From the NCBI GenBank assembly GCA_023205875.1, contig CP060760.1, positions 558,001-622,000 of the forward strand: a DNA stretch of 64,000 bases. Reading direction: 5' to 3'. The notes below the pieces were generated by a model that saw only the letters and a list, made by a program, of their open reading frames with translations, did not search any database and was not told the DNA's origin. A program made the translations under genes and the position numbers. Each line of letters opens with the position of its first letter. The stretch's first letter is position 1. The DNA is from Chloropicon primus (taxonomy: Eukaryota; Chlorophyta; Chloropicophyceae; Chloropicales; Chloropicaceae). This document shows, in pieces, positions 28,044 through 37,734 of this stretch.

Positions 28044-28727
28044 TCACGTTTTAAGCCGCTTCTTGGGGGGGAGGGCCTCGTCCACCTTGTCTTGCTGCGC
28101 CGAGGGCGCTGTCTCCTCCGCGTTCCCCTGCCTCTCCTTCTCTTTCGCGACCAGCCCCTCCACCATCTGGTTGTGATGCTCCCGAAGCCTGTGGAAGAAC
28201 ATGTTGAAGTTCAAGTCGCCAAGAATCGAGCGGAACTTGACAACGCTTGGATGGCACAGGCCCGATAAGATGTCCCTCATGAACCGCTTCGATGGGTTGC
28301 CAAAGTGGAAGGTCTCTTCCCCACCAAGCAATTTATCGAGAGAGCCCCCTGCTGCCTCATCCATGTGCATAGGCAGATACTGCCGCAAATACATCCTCTC
28401 CTTCTCGTTCAGCACCTCCTTCCAGGTCTCCAAGTTCACCACCTGGGACAGGTCCTTGAGCCCGAAGAACTCGTGCGGCAGGCGAACGTTGTCCTCCACC
28501 GCGGTGCACGTGCACATCTCGCCACTCACTTCCGTCTCCGAGGAGTCGCTCTCGTCCTCGCCCGCCACCTCGCCCTCGCCCGCCCCGGGTGGATCCGGTT
28601 CGTTCTCTCTCGTCTCCACGGATTCCTCGTCCGACCTCGTTTCGGACATGTCCTCTTCCTTGACCGCCGGCTCCTCCTTCTTCACCTCAACGCCCCCCAG
28701 CCCCTCCTCAGCAGGACCCCCTTCCAT
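28044..28727 (-). CDS. NFRKB-like DEUBAD protein (INO80-complex type)
   Basis: A single exon of 227 aa. An acidic N-terminal ~85 residues precede a DEUBAD-like domain: LPHEFFGLKDLSQVVNLETW, VLNEKERMYLRQYLP, GNPSKRFMRDILSGLCHPSV, FFHRLREHHNQMVEGL. In animals and plants NFRKB/INO80G uses this domain to bind the deubiquitinase UCH37. The C-terminus ends in a nuclear-localisation-like KKRLKT. It is far shorter than animal NFRKB (over 1,000 aa), keeping only the DEUBAD part. Confidence 0.7.
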   Translation of the reverse strand: MEGGPAEEGLGGVEVKKEEPAVKEEDMSETRSDEESVETRENEPDPPGAGEGEVAGEDESDSSETEVSGEMCTCTAVEDNVRLPHEFFGLKDLSQVVNLETWKEVLNEKERMYLRQYLPMHMDEAAGGSLDKLLGGEETFHFGNPSKRFMRDILSGLCHPSVVKFRSILGDLNFNMFFHRLREHHNQMVEGLVAKEKERQGNAEETAPSAQQDKVDEALPPKKRLKT

Positions 28728-28753
28728 GACAAACTCTCTGTCTCTCCCTCCCC

Positions 28754-28822
28754 CCTCTCAAGTCCTCGCCAGAACGTCGTTTCCTTCGAGCGACGGCTTT
28801 TTCGAAAGAGCGAGAGAAGACG
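28754..28822 (-). promoter_or_regulatory. Promoter module variant, copy A (NFRKB-like gene)
   Basis: Minus strand: CGTCTTCTCTCGCTCTTTCG, then AAAAAGCCGTCGCTCGAAGG and ACGACGTTCTGGCGAGGACTT. It starts 27 bp upstream of the ATG at 28727 and is repeated 175 bp further out. Confidence 0.6.
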
Positions 28823-28928
28823 ATCCTTTCTCCCCTCTCTCCCTCTCCCTCTCCCTCTCCCTCCACAAACGCCCTCGCCCTCTCTCTGTTGTCCGCTGCC
28901 TCGCCCTCCTCCCTGAGCTGCTCTTCCG

Positions 28929-28997
28929 CCTCTCAAGTCCTCGCCAGAACGTCGTTCCCTTCGATCGACGGCTCTTTCGAAAGAGCAAGAGAAGACG
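28929..28997 (-). promoter_or_regulatory. Promoter module variant, copy B
   Basis: A near-identical 69-bp duplicate of copy A at 28754, with only a few mismatches and the same orientation. It lies in the divergent spacer toward the MoaC gene. Confidence 0.6.
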
Positions 28998-29122
28998 CTT
29001 CCGATTGTTCGCTCCTCCTCTTCCCTCTCCTCCTCCACCGCGCTCTCCTGGCCGCCTTCTCTCTCTCTCTCTCTCCTCTGCTGCTCTTGCGCTCTCGGTT
29101 GTGTTCTGGGGGGAGCGAGGCG

Positions 29123-30050
29123 ATGGCTGCCTCGAGCTTGAGAGCGTTAGTCGCTCGGGTGTGCGCGACGGGAGTGAGGGAGGCACGCGGGGAGGCGTCC
29201 GCGACATTCGGGAAGGATCTCCTCGTCGCGATCCCGAGCGACTTTTGGAAGGCGACGCGTTGGACGAGAGGGATCAGCCAGGAAGGTGGTGGTGGTGGTG
29301 GAGGAGGCAGTGAAGTGAGTGAGATCAATGACGAGTTTGAGGAGGTCTTTGGGCAGAAGCTCGGGGAGAGGGGCGGAGGAGCGATGGGAGAGGTGCAGAA
29401 GGATCCCAGGGTCGGCGCGGTGATCGAGACGCGGGTCGTGGAAGAGACGAGCATGGCATCTCGTCAAGGATTGACTCATGTGGACGAGGGGGGGGAGTGC
29501 AATATGGTCGACGTGGGTGGGAAGGAAGACACGACGCGGGTCGCGGAAGCAAGCGCGAGGGTTGTGCTTGAGCCTCATGTGTACGAAATGGTGGCATCGG
29601 ACAAGATGAAGAAGGGGAACGTTCTCTCTGTTGCGCAGATTGCAGGCATACAGGCCGCGAAGAAGACCTCTGACTTGATCCCTTTGTGCCACAACTTGGT
29701 GCTGAATCAGGTGAGTCCCAACGCTCTCGGGGGAGGAGAGCGCTCTGCTTCGATCTCTCGTATACTGACTGGTGCCTCCCGCCCTTACTGCCCCAAAGGT
29801 GAGAGTGGATTGCGCGCTGGAACAAAGCACGAGTTGCGTCGAGATCACATCCAGCGCCAGGACGACTGGCAAGACGGGGGTGGAGATGGAGGCCCTCACC
29901 GCTTGCACCGTGGCTGCGCTGACGGTGTACGACATGTGCAAGGCGGCCTCCAAGAAGACGAGGATCACCGATGTAAGGCTCGTGAGCAAAAGTGGCGGAA
30001 AATCCGGAGACTTTCGCTGCATGGATGAACAACAACGCCAGGAGCGGTGA
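29123..30050 (+). CDS. MOAC: Cyclic pyranopterin monophosphate synthase (MoaC/CNX3)
   Basis: Exon 1 is 29123-29710 and exon 2 is 29799-30050, with an 88-bp intron (GTGAGT...CAAAG). The product is 279 aa. About 115 N-terminal residues (Arg/Ala-rich start, Gly7-8 tract) precede the MoaC fold and probably carry a mitochondrial targeting signal. MoaC blocks include [51 protein letters not shown], and [20 protein letters not shown] with the catalytic [11 protein letters not shown] loop. It performs the second half of the first step of molybdenum-cofactor synthesis. It stands alone, not fused to MoaA. Confidence 0.95.
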
Positions 30051-30537
30051 CGGTGTGGAGCGCTTCAGGAGGAAAAGTGTAAACATATGTATATACATAA
30101 CAAAAATGGATAATACAGATGCTCAAACAAGTTGAGCCCGCCTACTGTACAAAGCTTTGTGGGGGGCGCTTCAGTCTCTGTTGAAGGGCCATGTCCCCCG
30201 CGTCCTGCTTCGTCCGCCACCACCCTGGAGGCTCATCGAGGATCACCATGCAGACTCGCACCTTGTACTTGATGGGTTGTTGTTGGGCTTGACCACGGCA
30301 AGCACGACGAGGACGGCCGTTGCTTCCTTGATTCCTCGCCACGGTTGACCTCTTGGGAAAAAGCAAAGGAATCCGATCCGGTCCATTACAACTCACTTGC
30401 TCGCTCGCTCGTCTCTCGTCTCTCTCTCTCTCTCTTGATAACTTGATAACATTTAATCGCTCCTCGCCGTCGGACAGGTTTTGTCCCGCTTGCAAGATCA
30501 GACGGTGGTTCCTCCACGGCGGCCAAGCTTGCCCGTC
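30051..30537. other. Spacer between convergent MoaC and CysK; no certain gene
   Basis: A minus-strand open frame ending at 30142 has a codon-like tail (KYKVRVCMVILDEPPGWW), but I find no convincing start codon or complete intron model for it. The rest is (AG)n and the 3' regions of the flanking genes. Confidence 0.4.
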
Positions 30538-31596
30538 TCAGTGGGTCATCTTCTCGCACTCCTCCCTGATGGAGCTGAAGAGGACGGTCGACAGGTACCT
30601 CTCTCCGAAGGATGGGATGATGCAAGTAATGAGCTTTCCCGCGTTCTCGGGCCTCTTGGCGAGATCCAGGGCCGCCTTCACGGCCGCCCCGCTTGAGATC
30701 CCCACCAGCAGGCCCTCCTCCAAGGCGAGCCTCTTGGCCATCTCCACCGCTTCGTCGCTGTGGACCGTGATCACCTCGTCGATCAAGTCCCTGTCGAGGA
30801 TGCTGGGAACGAATCCCGCGCCGATTCCCTGGATCTTGTGGGGGCCGGGCGATCCCCCGGACAGGACTGGGGACTCCTCGGGCTCCACCGCGACGACCTT
30901 GACGTCCTTCTTCTTGCTCTTGAGGAAGCCCCCGGCTCCGGTGATCGTTCCTCCCGTTCCCACGCCACTGACGAAGACGTCCACTTTGCCAGCCGTGTCC
31001 TCCCAGATCTCAGGGCCCGTGGTCTCGAAGTGGATCTTGGGGTTGTCCGGGTTCTCGAACTGCTGCAGAATGAAGGAGTCCGGAGTCTTAGCAGCGATCT
31101 CGTTCGCGGCCTCCACGACACCTTTGATTCCCTTGCTTGGGTCGGTCAGAACCAAGTCAGCACCGAAAGCCTTGAGAACGATGCGCCGCTCCATGGACAT
31201 CGAGGACGGCATGGTCAGCACGAGCTTGTAGCCCTTCGCAGCGGCCATCATCGCCAGGCCTGTATGCGTAAACGAAAACACGAAACACGCGATTGTATTC
31301 AGTAACTCGGGCTCGAGCATCCCTCCAACCATCGGCAGCTTACCTACGCCAGTGTTTCCGGAAGTCGGTTCGACGAGCGTGGTCTTCCCTGGCGTGATCT
31401 TCCCCTGCTTCTCCGCCTGGGTCACCATGTTGTGTGCGATCCTGTCCTTGACCGAGCTACAGGGGTTCATGCTCTCCAGCTTCACCGCCACCGTGCCACC
31501 GCACCCCTCGCTCACCTTGTTCAAGAAAACCATGGGAGTCTTCCCGATGAGTTCGGTCACGTTCGCCGCGATCTTCACCTCATTGCCGCTGTCCAT
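30538..31596 (-). CDS. CYSK: Cysteine synthase (O-acetylserine thiol-lyase)
   Basis: Exon 1 is 31344-31596 and exon 2 is 30538-31259, with an 84-bp intron in frame. The product is 324 aa, the usual OAS-TL length. It begins [21 protein letters not shown]. The PLP lysine lies in [10 protein letters not shown]; the substrate loop is [16 protein letters not shown]; the phosphate loop is [13 protein letters not shown]; and [12 protein letters not shown] completes the site. There is no transit peptide, so it is probably the cytosolic isoform. It makes cysteine from O-acetylserine and sulfide. The promoter contains a tandemly duplicated module. Confidence 0.95.
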   Translation of the reverse strand: MDSGNEVKIAANVTELIGKTPMVFLNKVSEGCGGTVAVKLESMNPCSSVKDRIAHNMVTQAEKQGKITPGKTTLVEPTSGNTGVGKLPMVGGMLEPELLNTIACFVFSFTHTGLAMMAAAKGYKLVLTMPSSMSMERRIVLKAFGADLVLTDPSKGIKGVVEAANEIAAKTPDSFILQQFENPDNPKIHFETTGPEIWEDTAGKVDVFVSGVGTGGTITGAGGFLKSKKKDVKVVAVEPEESPVLSGGSPGPHKIQGIGAGFVPSILDRDLIDEVITVHSDEAVEMAKRLALEEGLLVGISSGAAVKAALDLAKRPENAGKLITCIIPSFGERYLSTVLFSSIREECEKMTH

Positions 31597-31597
31597 T

Positions 31598-31680
31598 CTC
31601 TCTTTCGAAAGCCAAAGAAATGAATCTTCCGCCTGTGACACTCTCCTTCGTATCCCTCCCCCTCTCCTCCCGTTACCGCC
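31598..31680 (-). promoter_or_regulatory. CysK promoter duplicate, proximal copy
   Basis: On the minus strand it holds TTTCTTTGGCTTTCGAAAGA immediately before the ATG. An ~80-bp block here recurs at 31786-31864. Confidence 0.6.
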
Positions 31681-31785
31681 CAACTCGATCGATATGATCT
31701 CCAGCTCCAGCACAAGAGCAAGCAAGAGCAGAGAGAATTCTTCCGCTTAAATCCTCACCACTGGGTCGTTTCTTTCGAGCGACGG

Positions 31786-31864
31786 CTCTTTCGAATGCCA
31801 AAGAGATGACGCTTCCTCCTGTGCCACTCTCCTTCGTATCCCTACCCCTCTCCTCCCGCTACCT
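31786..31864 (-). promoter_or_regulatory. CysK promoter duplicate, distal copy
   Basis: Minus strand: TCATCTCTTTGGCATTCGAA, flanked by the same polypyrimidine-derived block as the proximal copy, and followed on the gene side (31740-31785) by GAGCCGTCGCTCGAAAG, the variant tail also seen at 28754 and 46686. Confidence 0.6.
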
Positions 31865-32248
31865 CCCTCGCTTTCGTCCCCTCCGTTAGTGCTCCTCTCC
31901 TCCTCGAACTGTGGAACTTTTTCGGCCAGGCCCCATTGTTTGGGGGATGAAGGGGTATGACGGACTCTCTCTCCAACTTCAAGAGGATGACGGGAGGACG
32001 TGGAGGGCGTGGGGTGGGCTTGGAGGGAAGCCGGGACGCCACCCTGCATCGTGGTGCAAGGAGGGAGTCAAGTCATCGGCACATTATCAATACTGTTGGT
32101 TCTGTTGTTGGGGCTTGGTGGGAGTTTGGTGGTCGAAGGCCAGGTCCGCGCAAGAGCGAGCGAGCGAGCGAGCCCGGGCCCCACGATTGATTGAGGCCCT
32201 TGCTTGGAGAAGTGATTTCTTTGATATAGGATACAAACAAGCGTCAGG
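31865..32248. other. Spacer, no gene seen
   Basis: This is the region between the distal CysK module and the stop of the thioredoxin-like gene. It contains an AGCG tetranucleotide run near 32155. Open frames here are low complexity. Confidence 0.5.
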
Positions 32249-33008
32249 TCACGCGGGTTCCGTCTCCAAGAAAGTTTTAACGTAGTACTGGACGTCCTTT
32301 TTGGTGCGGCTGGACTCCAGGGCCCTGTCGATTTTCGAGACGACCCCTTGGCCCTCCCTCCACTTGATCAAGGTTGGCACGCTACGGAGTTTGTATACCT
32401 CGTGCAGTCTGAGCGGGTGCTTGGGGTTCTTCCAATCGCCGGGACCCCCGACGTCGACCTTGATAATGGCATAACCCCCTAGCTTGCTCATCATCTGATA
32501 GAACACGGGCGTCACCCTATTGCAGTCCGGGCACCAGCTGTGGTTCGGATCCTCGGGGTTCATCCAGGAGCCTAAGCGCAGGAAAGTTTTGGTCAGTCAG
32601 TCACTCGCACACGTCCACGTGGCCGTCTTGGTGTGTGTGCGGAGAACGAAAGAGAAGTCGTCGGTCACACTTACTTCCGGCAACGAAATAGATGATCACT
32701 TGGTCTTTCCTGGACTCCCAGTGGTGGAGCGCAATCTCGAATCCGTCCACGTCCGTGTCCACCAGCACGTTGGCCTCCTTCTTGCCGCCTCGGAGGAGGG
32801 AAGAGGCGTACAGGCCCACGCCAACCAAGCAAACCAGACCCAGAATGGCGACCAAGGTCATGGCTTTCTTCCCCGTGTCCTTGGATTTCCCCCTCGACGT
32901 GGTTCCCGTTCGATAGTCATACTTGCCCCTCTTAAAAGACGGGGACGAATTGTACGTGGGCTCCGTCGGTATCGCAGTCCTCGAACGCAAGTACTCTCTC
33001 GAGCTCAT
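32249..33008 (-). CDS. Membrane-anchored TXNDC17/TRP14-like thioredoxin-fold protein
   Basis: Exon 1 is 32675-33008 and exon 2 is 32249-32571, with a 103-bp intron. The product is 218 aa. Residues 1-48 are basic and hydrophilic; a single transmembrane helix follows (AMTLVAILGLVCLVGVGLYA, about 50-70). The rest is a TXNDC17-type thioredoxin fold with SSWMNPEDPNHSWCPDCNRV (WCPDC active site), AIIKVDVGGPGDWKN and the cis-proline loop RSVPTLIKW. Cytosolic TXNDC17 reduces cystine and small disulfides; here the domain is tethered to a membrane, with the catalytic part after the helix. Topology and compartment cannot be read from sequence. Confidence 0.8.
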
Positions 33009-33077
33009 GGCCGGAACTCCTCACCCTCACCACCGTCGTCGTCAGCCTCCGTAAACCACGTCAACGCAATGCCGGCA

Positions 33078-33105
33078 ATTCGATGAAAAGGCTGAGAGAC
33101 CTCCC
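33078..33105 (-). promoter_or_regulatory. Promoter module of the thioredoxin-like gene, weak copy
   Basis: Minus strand: GGTCTCTCAGCCTTTTCATC followed by GAATTG, 70-97 bp before the ATG at 33008. Confidence 0.4.
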
Positions 33106-33522
33106 GAACGCCAAGCTTCCGTCCGCACAAAACAAAACAACTTTGCTTGAGCAACCTTTCCTTCTGTCCACTCCCTTGCCTACAAAGTATGGAAAGGAAA
33201 ACCAAACCTTTGTCCAACTCTTTTCACCAAACGAAACCGAAACCGAAACGGTTGACCAGAAAGAGGAAAAGATCCTCTACGCATCCAGCACGACAGATAC
33301 CCTACACCACCACCCGTGGCTTGCACTCCCTTCCCTCCCCTTGGACCCTGCACTCTCCAAAGGCCCCGCCTCTTCTCCCTCCACAGACAGAAGAGAAGAA
33401 AGAAAGAGAGGAAGCAGGTCTCACGGCGCTCACGTGTCCGGGCTTCGAGGAGGGACAAGTGTTCGCGGTTGTTTTGAGGAGGAAGGCGACGGGGAAAGGG
33501 GTCGAGAGGGTCGCAGAAGGAA

Positions 33523-33570
33523 GCTACGTGTCGCGGGCTTTCGATCGGTACCGCACTTGACCACGTTTCG
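33523..33570 (+). promoter_or_regulatory. Promoter module of the KEA gene
   Basis: CTACGTGTCGCGGGCTTTCG, then ATCGGTACCGCACTTGACCA. It is about 105-150 bp before the KEA ATG and one of the best matches to the consensus. Confidence 0.7.
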
Positions 33571-33673
33571 TCCTCGGCGTGGAGTCTGGCGTTGGATAAA
33601 GGAGGGTGACGTTGTCGGTGGAGGTCGAGGAGAGGAGTGGGGTTGAGGGACGGCGGCGGCAGGGAGAGGGGAC

Positions 33674-36600
33674 ATGAACGCGAGGGGAGCGGTAGGGACC
33701 GGACGAGGTCCATGCGGAGCGACGACCGCCGTGGCGACGTCCTCCGGCGTTGCTTGTGGCGTGAGGAGGAGGATATGTCGCAGAGGAGGACGACGGTGCA
33801 GAGGGGGGGAGGGGAAGACGGTGCAGGGGTTGGAGCGCACCACGAGGGGATGCACGGGACGGTCGGGGACGTCGAGACCCTCTGTTTCGTGCGTTGTGCC
33901 CGCGGAGCGAAGGAGAGGGTGGCGCAGGTCCGTGCAGGTCTTTTCCGCAACTGCGGATAACGAATCCACGGAGGGGAAGACGGAGATCCAGGAGGCTGGG
34001 GAGGGAGAGAGGTAGGGTTGTCGTGATTTCGTGCGCGCGTGTGTGTGTGTGTGCGTGCGTGCCTTTTACCGAGGAGAGCGAGTCGACTGACGCTGGTGGT
34101 GGATTGTTTCGTCTCTCTATCTGTTTCCAACAAAATAAGCAGTGACAGCACGACGACCCTGGAGTTGAACCTGAAGGAGGCTGCGGAGGGGGAGGGGGAG
34201 AGCGTGGAGCCCATTCCAAGCGACGAGGAAGGGGAGAGCGTGAACACAGAGAGCGACCTTTGGTCGTTCATTGGAAGCAGCGAGGATGAGGACTCCCTGA
34301 CGGACCCTTGGCTCGTGGGCGGCCTCTCCATGGACAGGGATGAGGAGCCCGTCGTCGTGGGGGAGGAAGACTTGCCCGAAGACTTGCGGAAGGAGCTCGA
34401 GAAAGCCAGAGGAGAGAAGGAGGAGCTTGAGGTCGTGAGGCTGAAGCTGGAGTCCGAGGCCCAAGACCTTGCGGAACTGGCTGTGGAGGCGAACGAGGCA
34501 TCGAGCGTTGTCACTTCCAAGGTCACTGAGATCGTGGAGGGGATTGCGAACGTGGAGCAAGAGGAGCTCGAGGTCGAAAAAGATTTCAACGCCGCCAAGA
34601 AGGCGCTGAAGAAGGCGCTGAAGAAGCAGAAGAAGAAGATGGCCAGGCTTGACGCCGCGGAGGAAACCAACGCCGAGGCTGCGGTACCGGATGCCGCCGA
34701 GGTTCAGGGGGAGGAGGAGAAAGAAGCTGCGGCGGTGGACGAGGAATCCCTCGGTTACCTTCAGAAGCAAGTGCAAAAGTTGGAGGACGCTTACAACGCA
34801 TCAAAGGAGCCGCAGGCCGCGGAGGAGGGGGAGGAGGAGGAGGAGGAGAGTTGGTTGGAACAGCCCGCGAGTCCCACGGAGAGTGGGAGCCTTGATCCCG
34901 AAGTCGAAGCAGAAGCGCCGCCGCAGACTGACTCCACGGAAGTCGACAAGCTCCTGAAAGATGTCGAAGACATCAAGGCACTGGAGCAGGATGTCTTGGA
35001 TTGCAGGGACCAAAGCGACCAGCTTGCGATAGAGAGGGGAAAGTTGGAGAATGAGGTGGCTCAACTCGAGTTGAAGTCGGAGGAACTTTTGCAGACAGCC
35101 TTTGAATGCGACCAGAAGGCCAACGAGGCCATGGAAGACGTAGAGAAGGCGGTGGCCGCTGAGATGGCCGCCGAGGCCCGACTGGAGGAGATCGAGAACA
35201 AGTCGGAGGAGCTGATCAAGGATTTGATCAAGCAAAAGAAGGAGGAGATGAAGGAGACAGAGTCTTCAAATGCGTTGAGCTCGCTTGATGAGGGGGATTC
35301 GCCCTCGATCGAGAAGCTTGAGGTCGAAAAGGACAGTGTCCTCTTCAAGAGCGCTGACTTCGGGGCCGAGGAGGACGACAAGAAGAAGATCGCCGCGGAA
35401 GAGCAGGTGAGTGCCCTCGTGACCGAGGCCACCGAGCTCTTGGAAGAAGTGAGCACCCAAGTGGAGGAGGTCGAGGAAAGCACTGCGGCGAGCCCAGCGG
35501 ATGCCGAGATCGAGGAGAAGGCCGCACCAGTGCCAAATGTGGTCGTGGACGCGGAACCTGTGTCTGCCGCAGCGGCCGTCGGGGAGAAGGATCAAGTGGA
35601 GGATCCCGTGAAGACCGAGGCCATCGTCATACGGAGGAAGGTGAAGAAGGAAGCTGCGAAGAAGAACATCTTCAGCGACGCGGTGGTGAGAAACACGTTC
35701 GCTGCTTTGGCCTTGGCTGCCACCTTTGGCATCGCCGGAAAGCTGGCGTACAACAGGGGTTACGTCACCAAAGCCACCCAAGTTTTCCAGGCCCAGGTGA
35801 TCGATAGATTGAAGCCTCCTTCCAAGAAGGAAGAGGTGTCCCCAAAGAAGAAGAGAAAATGGTTGAAGAGATCCAAGGCCAAAGAGGTCCTGCAGGAGGT
35901 GGAGCACGGAAGTGAGTCTGGAATGACAGACACCCTGTGGCTCTTGGCGACGTGTGTGGTTGCAGTCCCACTGATCACAAAGCTCCCCGGCGGATCTCCC
36001 GTGCTTGGATTCTTGCTGGGCGGTGCCTTCATTGGCCCAAACGCCCTTGGAATCATTAACAACGTGAATGCCGTCAAGCACATTGCCGAGCTGGGTGTCA
36101 TCTTCCTGCTCTTCAACATTGGTCTGGAGCTGTCGTTCGAGAGGCTTCAGGCGATGCAGAAGTACGTTTTCGGGTTGGGTTTCTCGCAGGTGGCGGTGAC
36201 CATGATGATTGCGGCTTGGCTGGGGGTGGCTGTCCTTGGCCTGAATGGCTCTGGAGCCACCATCCTTGCCGCCGCCATGGCTCTGTCCTCCACGGCGGTG
36301 GCCTTGCAGGTGCTGCAGGACAGGGGAGAGGCTTCTTCCAGGCATGGAAGGGCCACCTTCAGCGTTCTTCTCTTCCAAGATCTCGCCGTGGTTGTCTTCC
36401 TCATGCTCACCCCGCTCTTGGCGCAGTCCCAATCCTCCCAGGCCGTGGGGGGACAGGAACAGGTGAAGATGTTCCTTCTCCAGATTGGGCAGGCGATTGT
36501 GAAGGCCTGTGTCGCCATCGCTGCGATCATTGCTGGCGGCAGGGTGGCCTTCAGGCCCATTTACAAGCGGATAGCGAAGACGGGAAACAACGAAATTTTC

Positions 36601-37701
36601 GCGGCCACGACCTTGCTCGTGGTTCTGGGCACAAGCATGCTCACCCAGAAGTTTGGGCTCAGCATGGAGCTTGGAGCCTTCATCGCTGGTCTGCTGCTTG
36701 CGGAGACGGAGTACGCCCTCCAGATTGAGAGTGACATTGCCCCTTACAAGGGCCTCCTTCTCGGCTTGTTCTTCATGACGGTTGGAATGGAATTCAGCAT
36801 GACGCTCCTGATCCAGCAGTGGAGGGCGATCCTTGTCTCCATGGCGGTCCTTCTCGTGGGAAAGACGGCGGTCGTCGCCCTGACGGGGCCGTTCTTTGGC
36901 CTGAGCAGGATTGCTTCCATAAGAGCCGGCTTGATGCTGGCCCCTGGAGGAGAGTTTGCCTTTGTCCTGCTGGGCGATGCCGCGGCCAAGGCCATCCTTG
37001 CCAGCGCCCTTTGCAGCCAGATGTACCTGGTTGTGGCCCTGGGCATGGCACTGACGCCCATGCTGGGTGCCCTCGGAAACGCCTTGGACGACAAGTTCGA
37101 GAACAAGGACGTCTTGAAGCTGCAGCCCTCTGAGGGCGAGGTCGATGATTTGAGGGGTCATGTCATCGTTGCTGGATTCGGCAGGGTTGGGCAGATGATC
37201 TGCCAGCTGCTGAGCGAGAGGCTTATTCCTTTCACTGCCCTGGACGTGAGGAGCGACAGGGTCGCCAAGGGAAGGGACATGGAGATGCCGGTCTACTTTG
37301 GAGATTCTGGAAGTGCCGCCGTGCTCCACAGCATTGGTGCCTCCAAGGCCGCCTGCGCTGTGGTGGTCTTGGACACGCCCGGAGCGAACTACAGGTGCGT
37401 GTGGGCCATCAAGAAGCACTACCCCAACGTCAAGGTCTACGTGAGGGCGAGGGACGTGGCCCATGGATTGAATTTGGAGAGAGCTGGAGCGAGCGCCGTG
37501 GTTCCTGAGACTCTGGAGCCGAGTCTGCAGCTGGCAGCGGCCGTGCTGCAGGAGATGCAACTGCCGCCGGAGGAGGTCTCCTCCACGATCGATGACTACA
37601 GGAGGAAGCATTTGGAGGAGCTCAGCGAGCTGGCGTTCGTGAGCGGGTCAAGCCTTGGGTACGGCTACGAGAAATCCAAGTCCATCGATGTAGAGGCTTG
37701 A
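33674..37701 (+). CDS. KEA: Chloroplast K+/H+ antiporter, KEA1/2 type
   Basis: Exon 1 is 33674-34011 (transit peptide, 112 codons) and exon 2 runs from 34143 (or 34140) to 37701, giving about 1,298 aa, close to plant KEA1/KEA2. A long acidic coiled-coil region (about 120-600) rich in Glu/Lys heptads precedes a stretch around residues 625-645 (FAALALAATFGIAGKLAY). The CPA2 antiporter domain follows from about 710, with GFLLGGAFIGPNALG, LFNIGLELSFERL, ALSSTAVALQVL, GAFIAGLLLAETEY and FFMTVGMEF. A TrkA-N/RCK domain starts near 1119 (GHVIVAGFGRVGQ). It exchanges K+ for H+ at the plastid inner envelope and is regulated by nucleotide binding to the RCK domain. The acceptor is a tandem AAGCAG. Confidence 0.93.
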
Positions 37702-37734
37702 TCAAAGTCTTTAATAAATGTATTTTTACTCCCG

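Noticed and set aside
30142-30495. Minus-strand frame downstream of CysK with a coding-like tail
   Set aside because: It has no ATG in frame and no splice model that yields one; it is mentioned only in the spacer entry.
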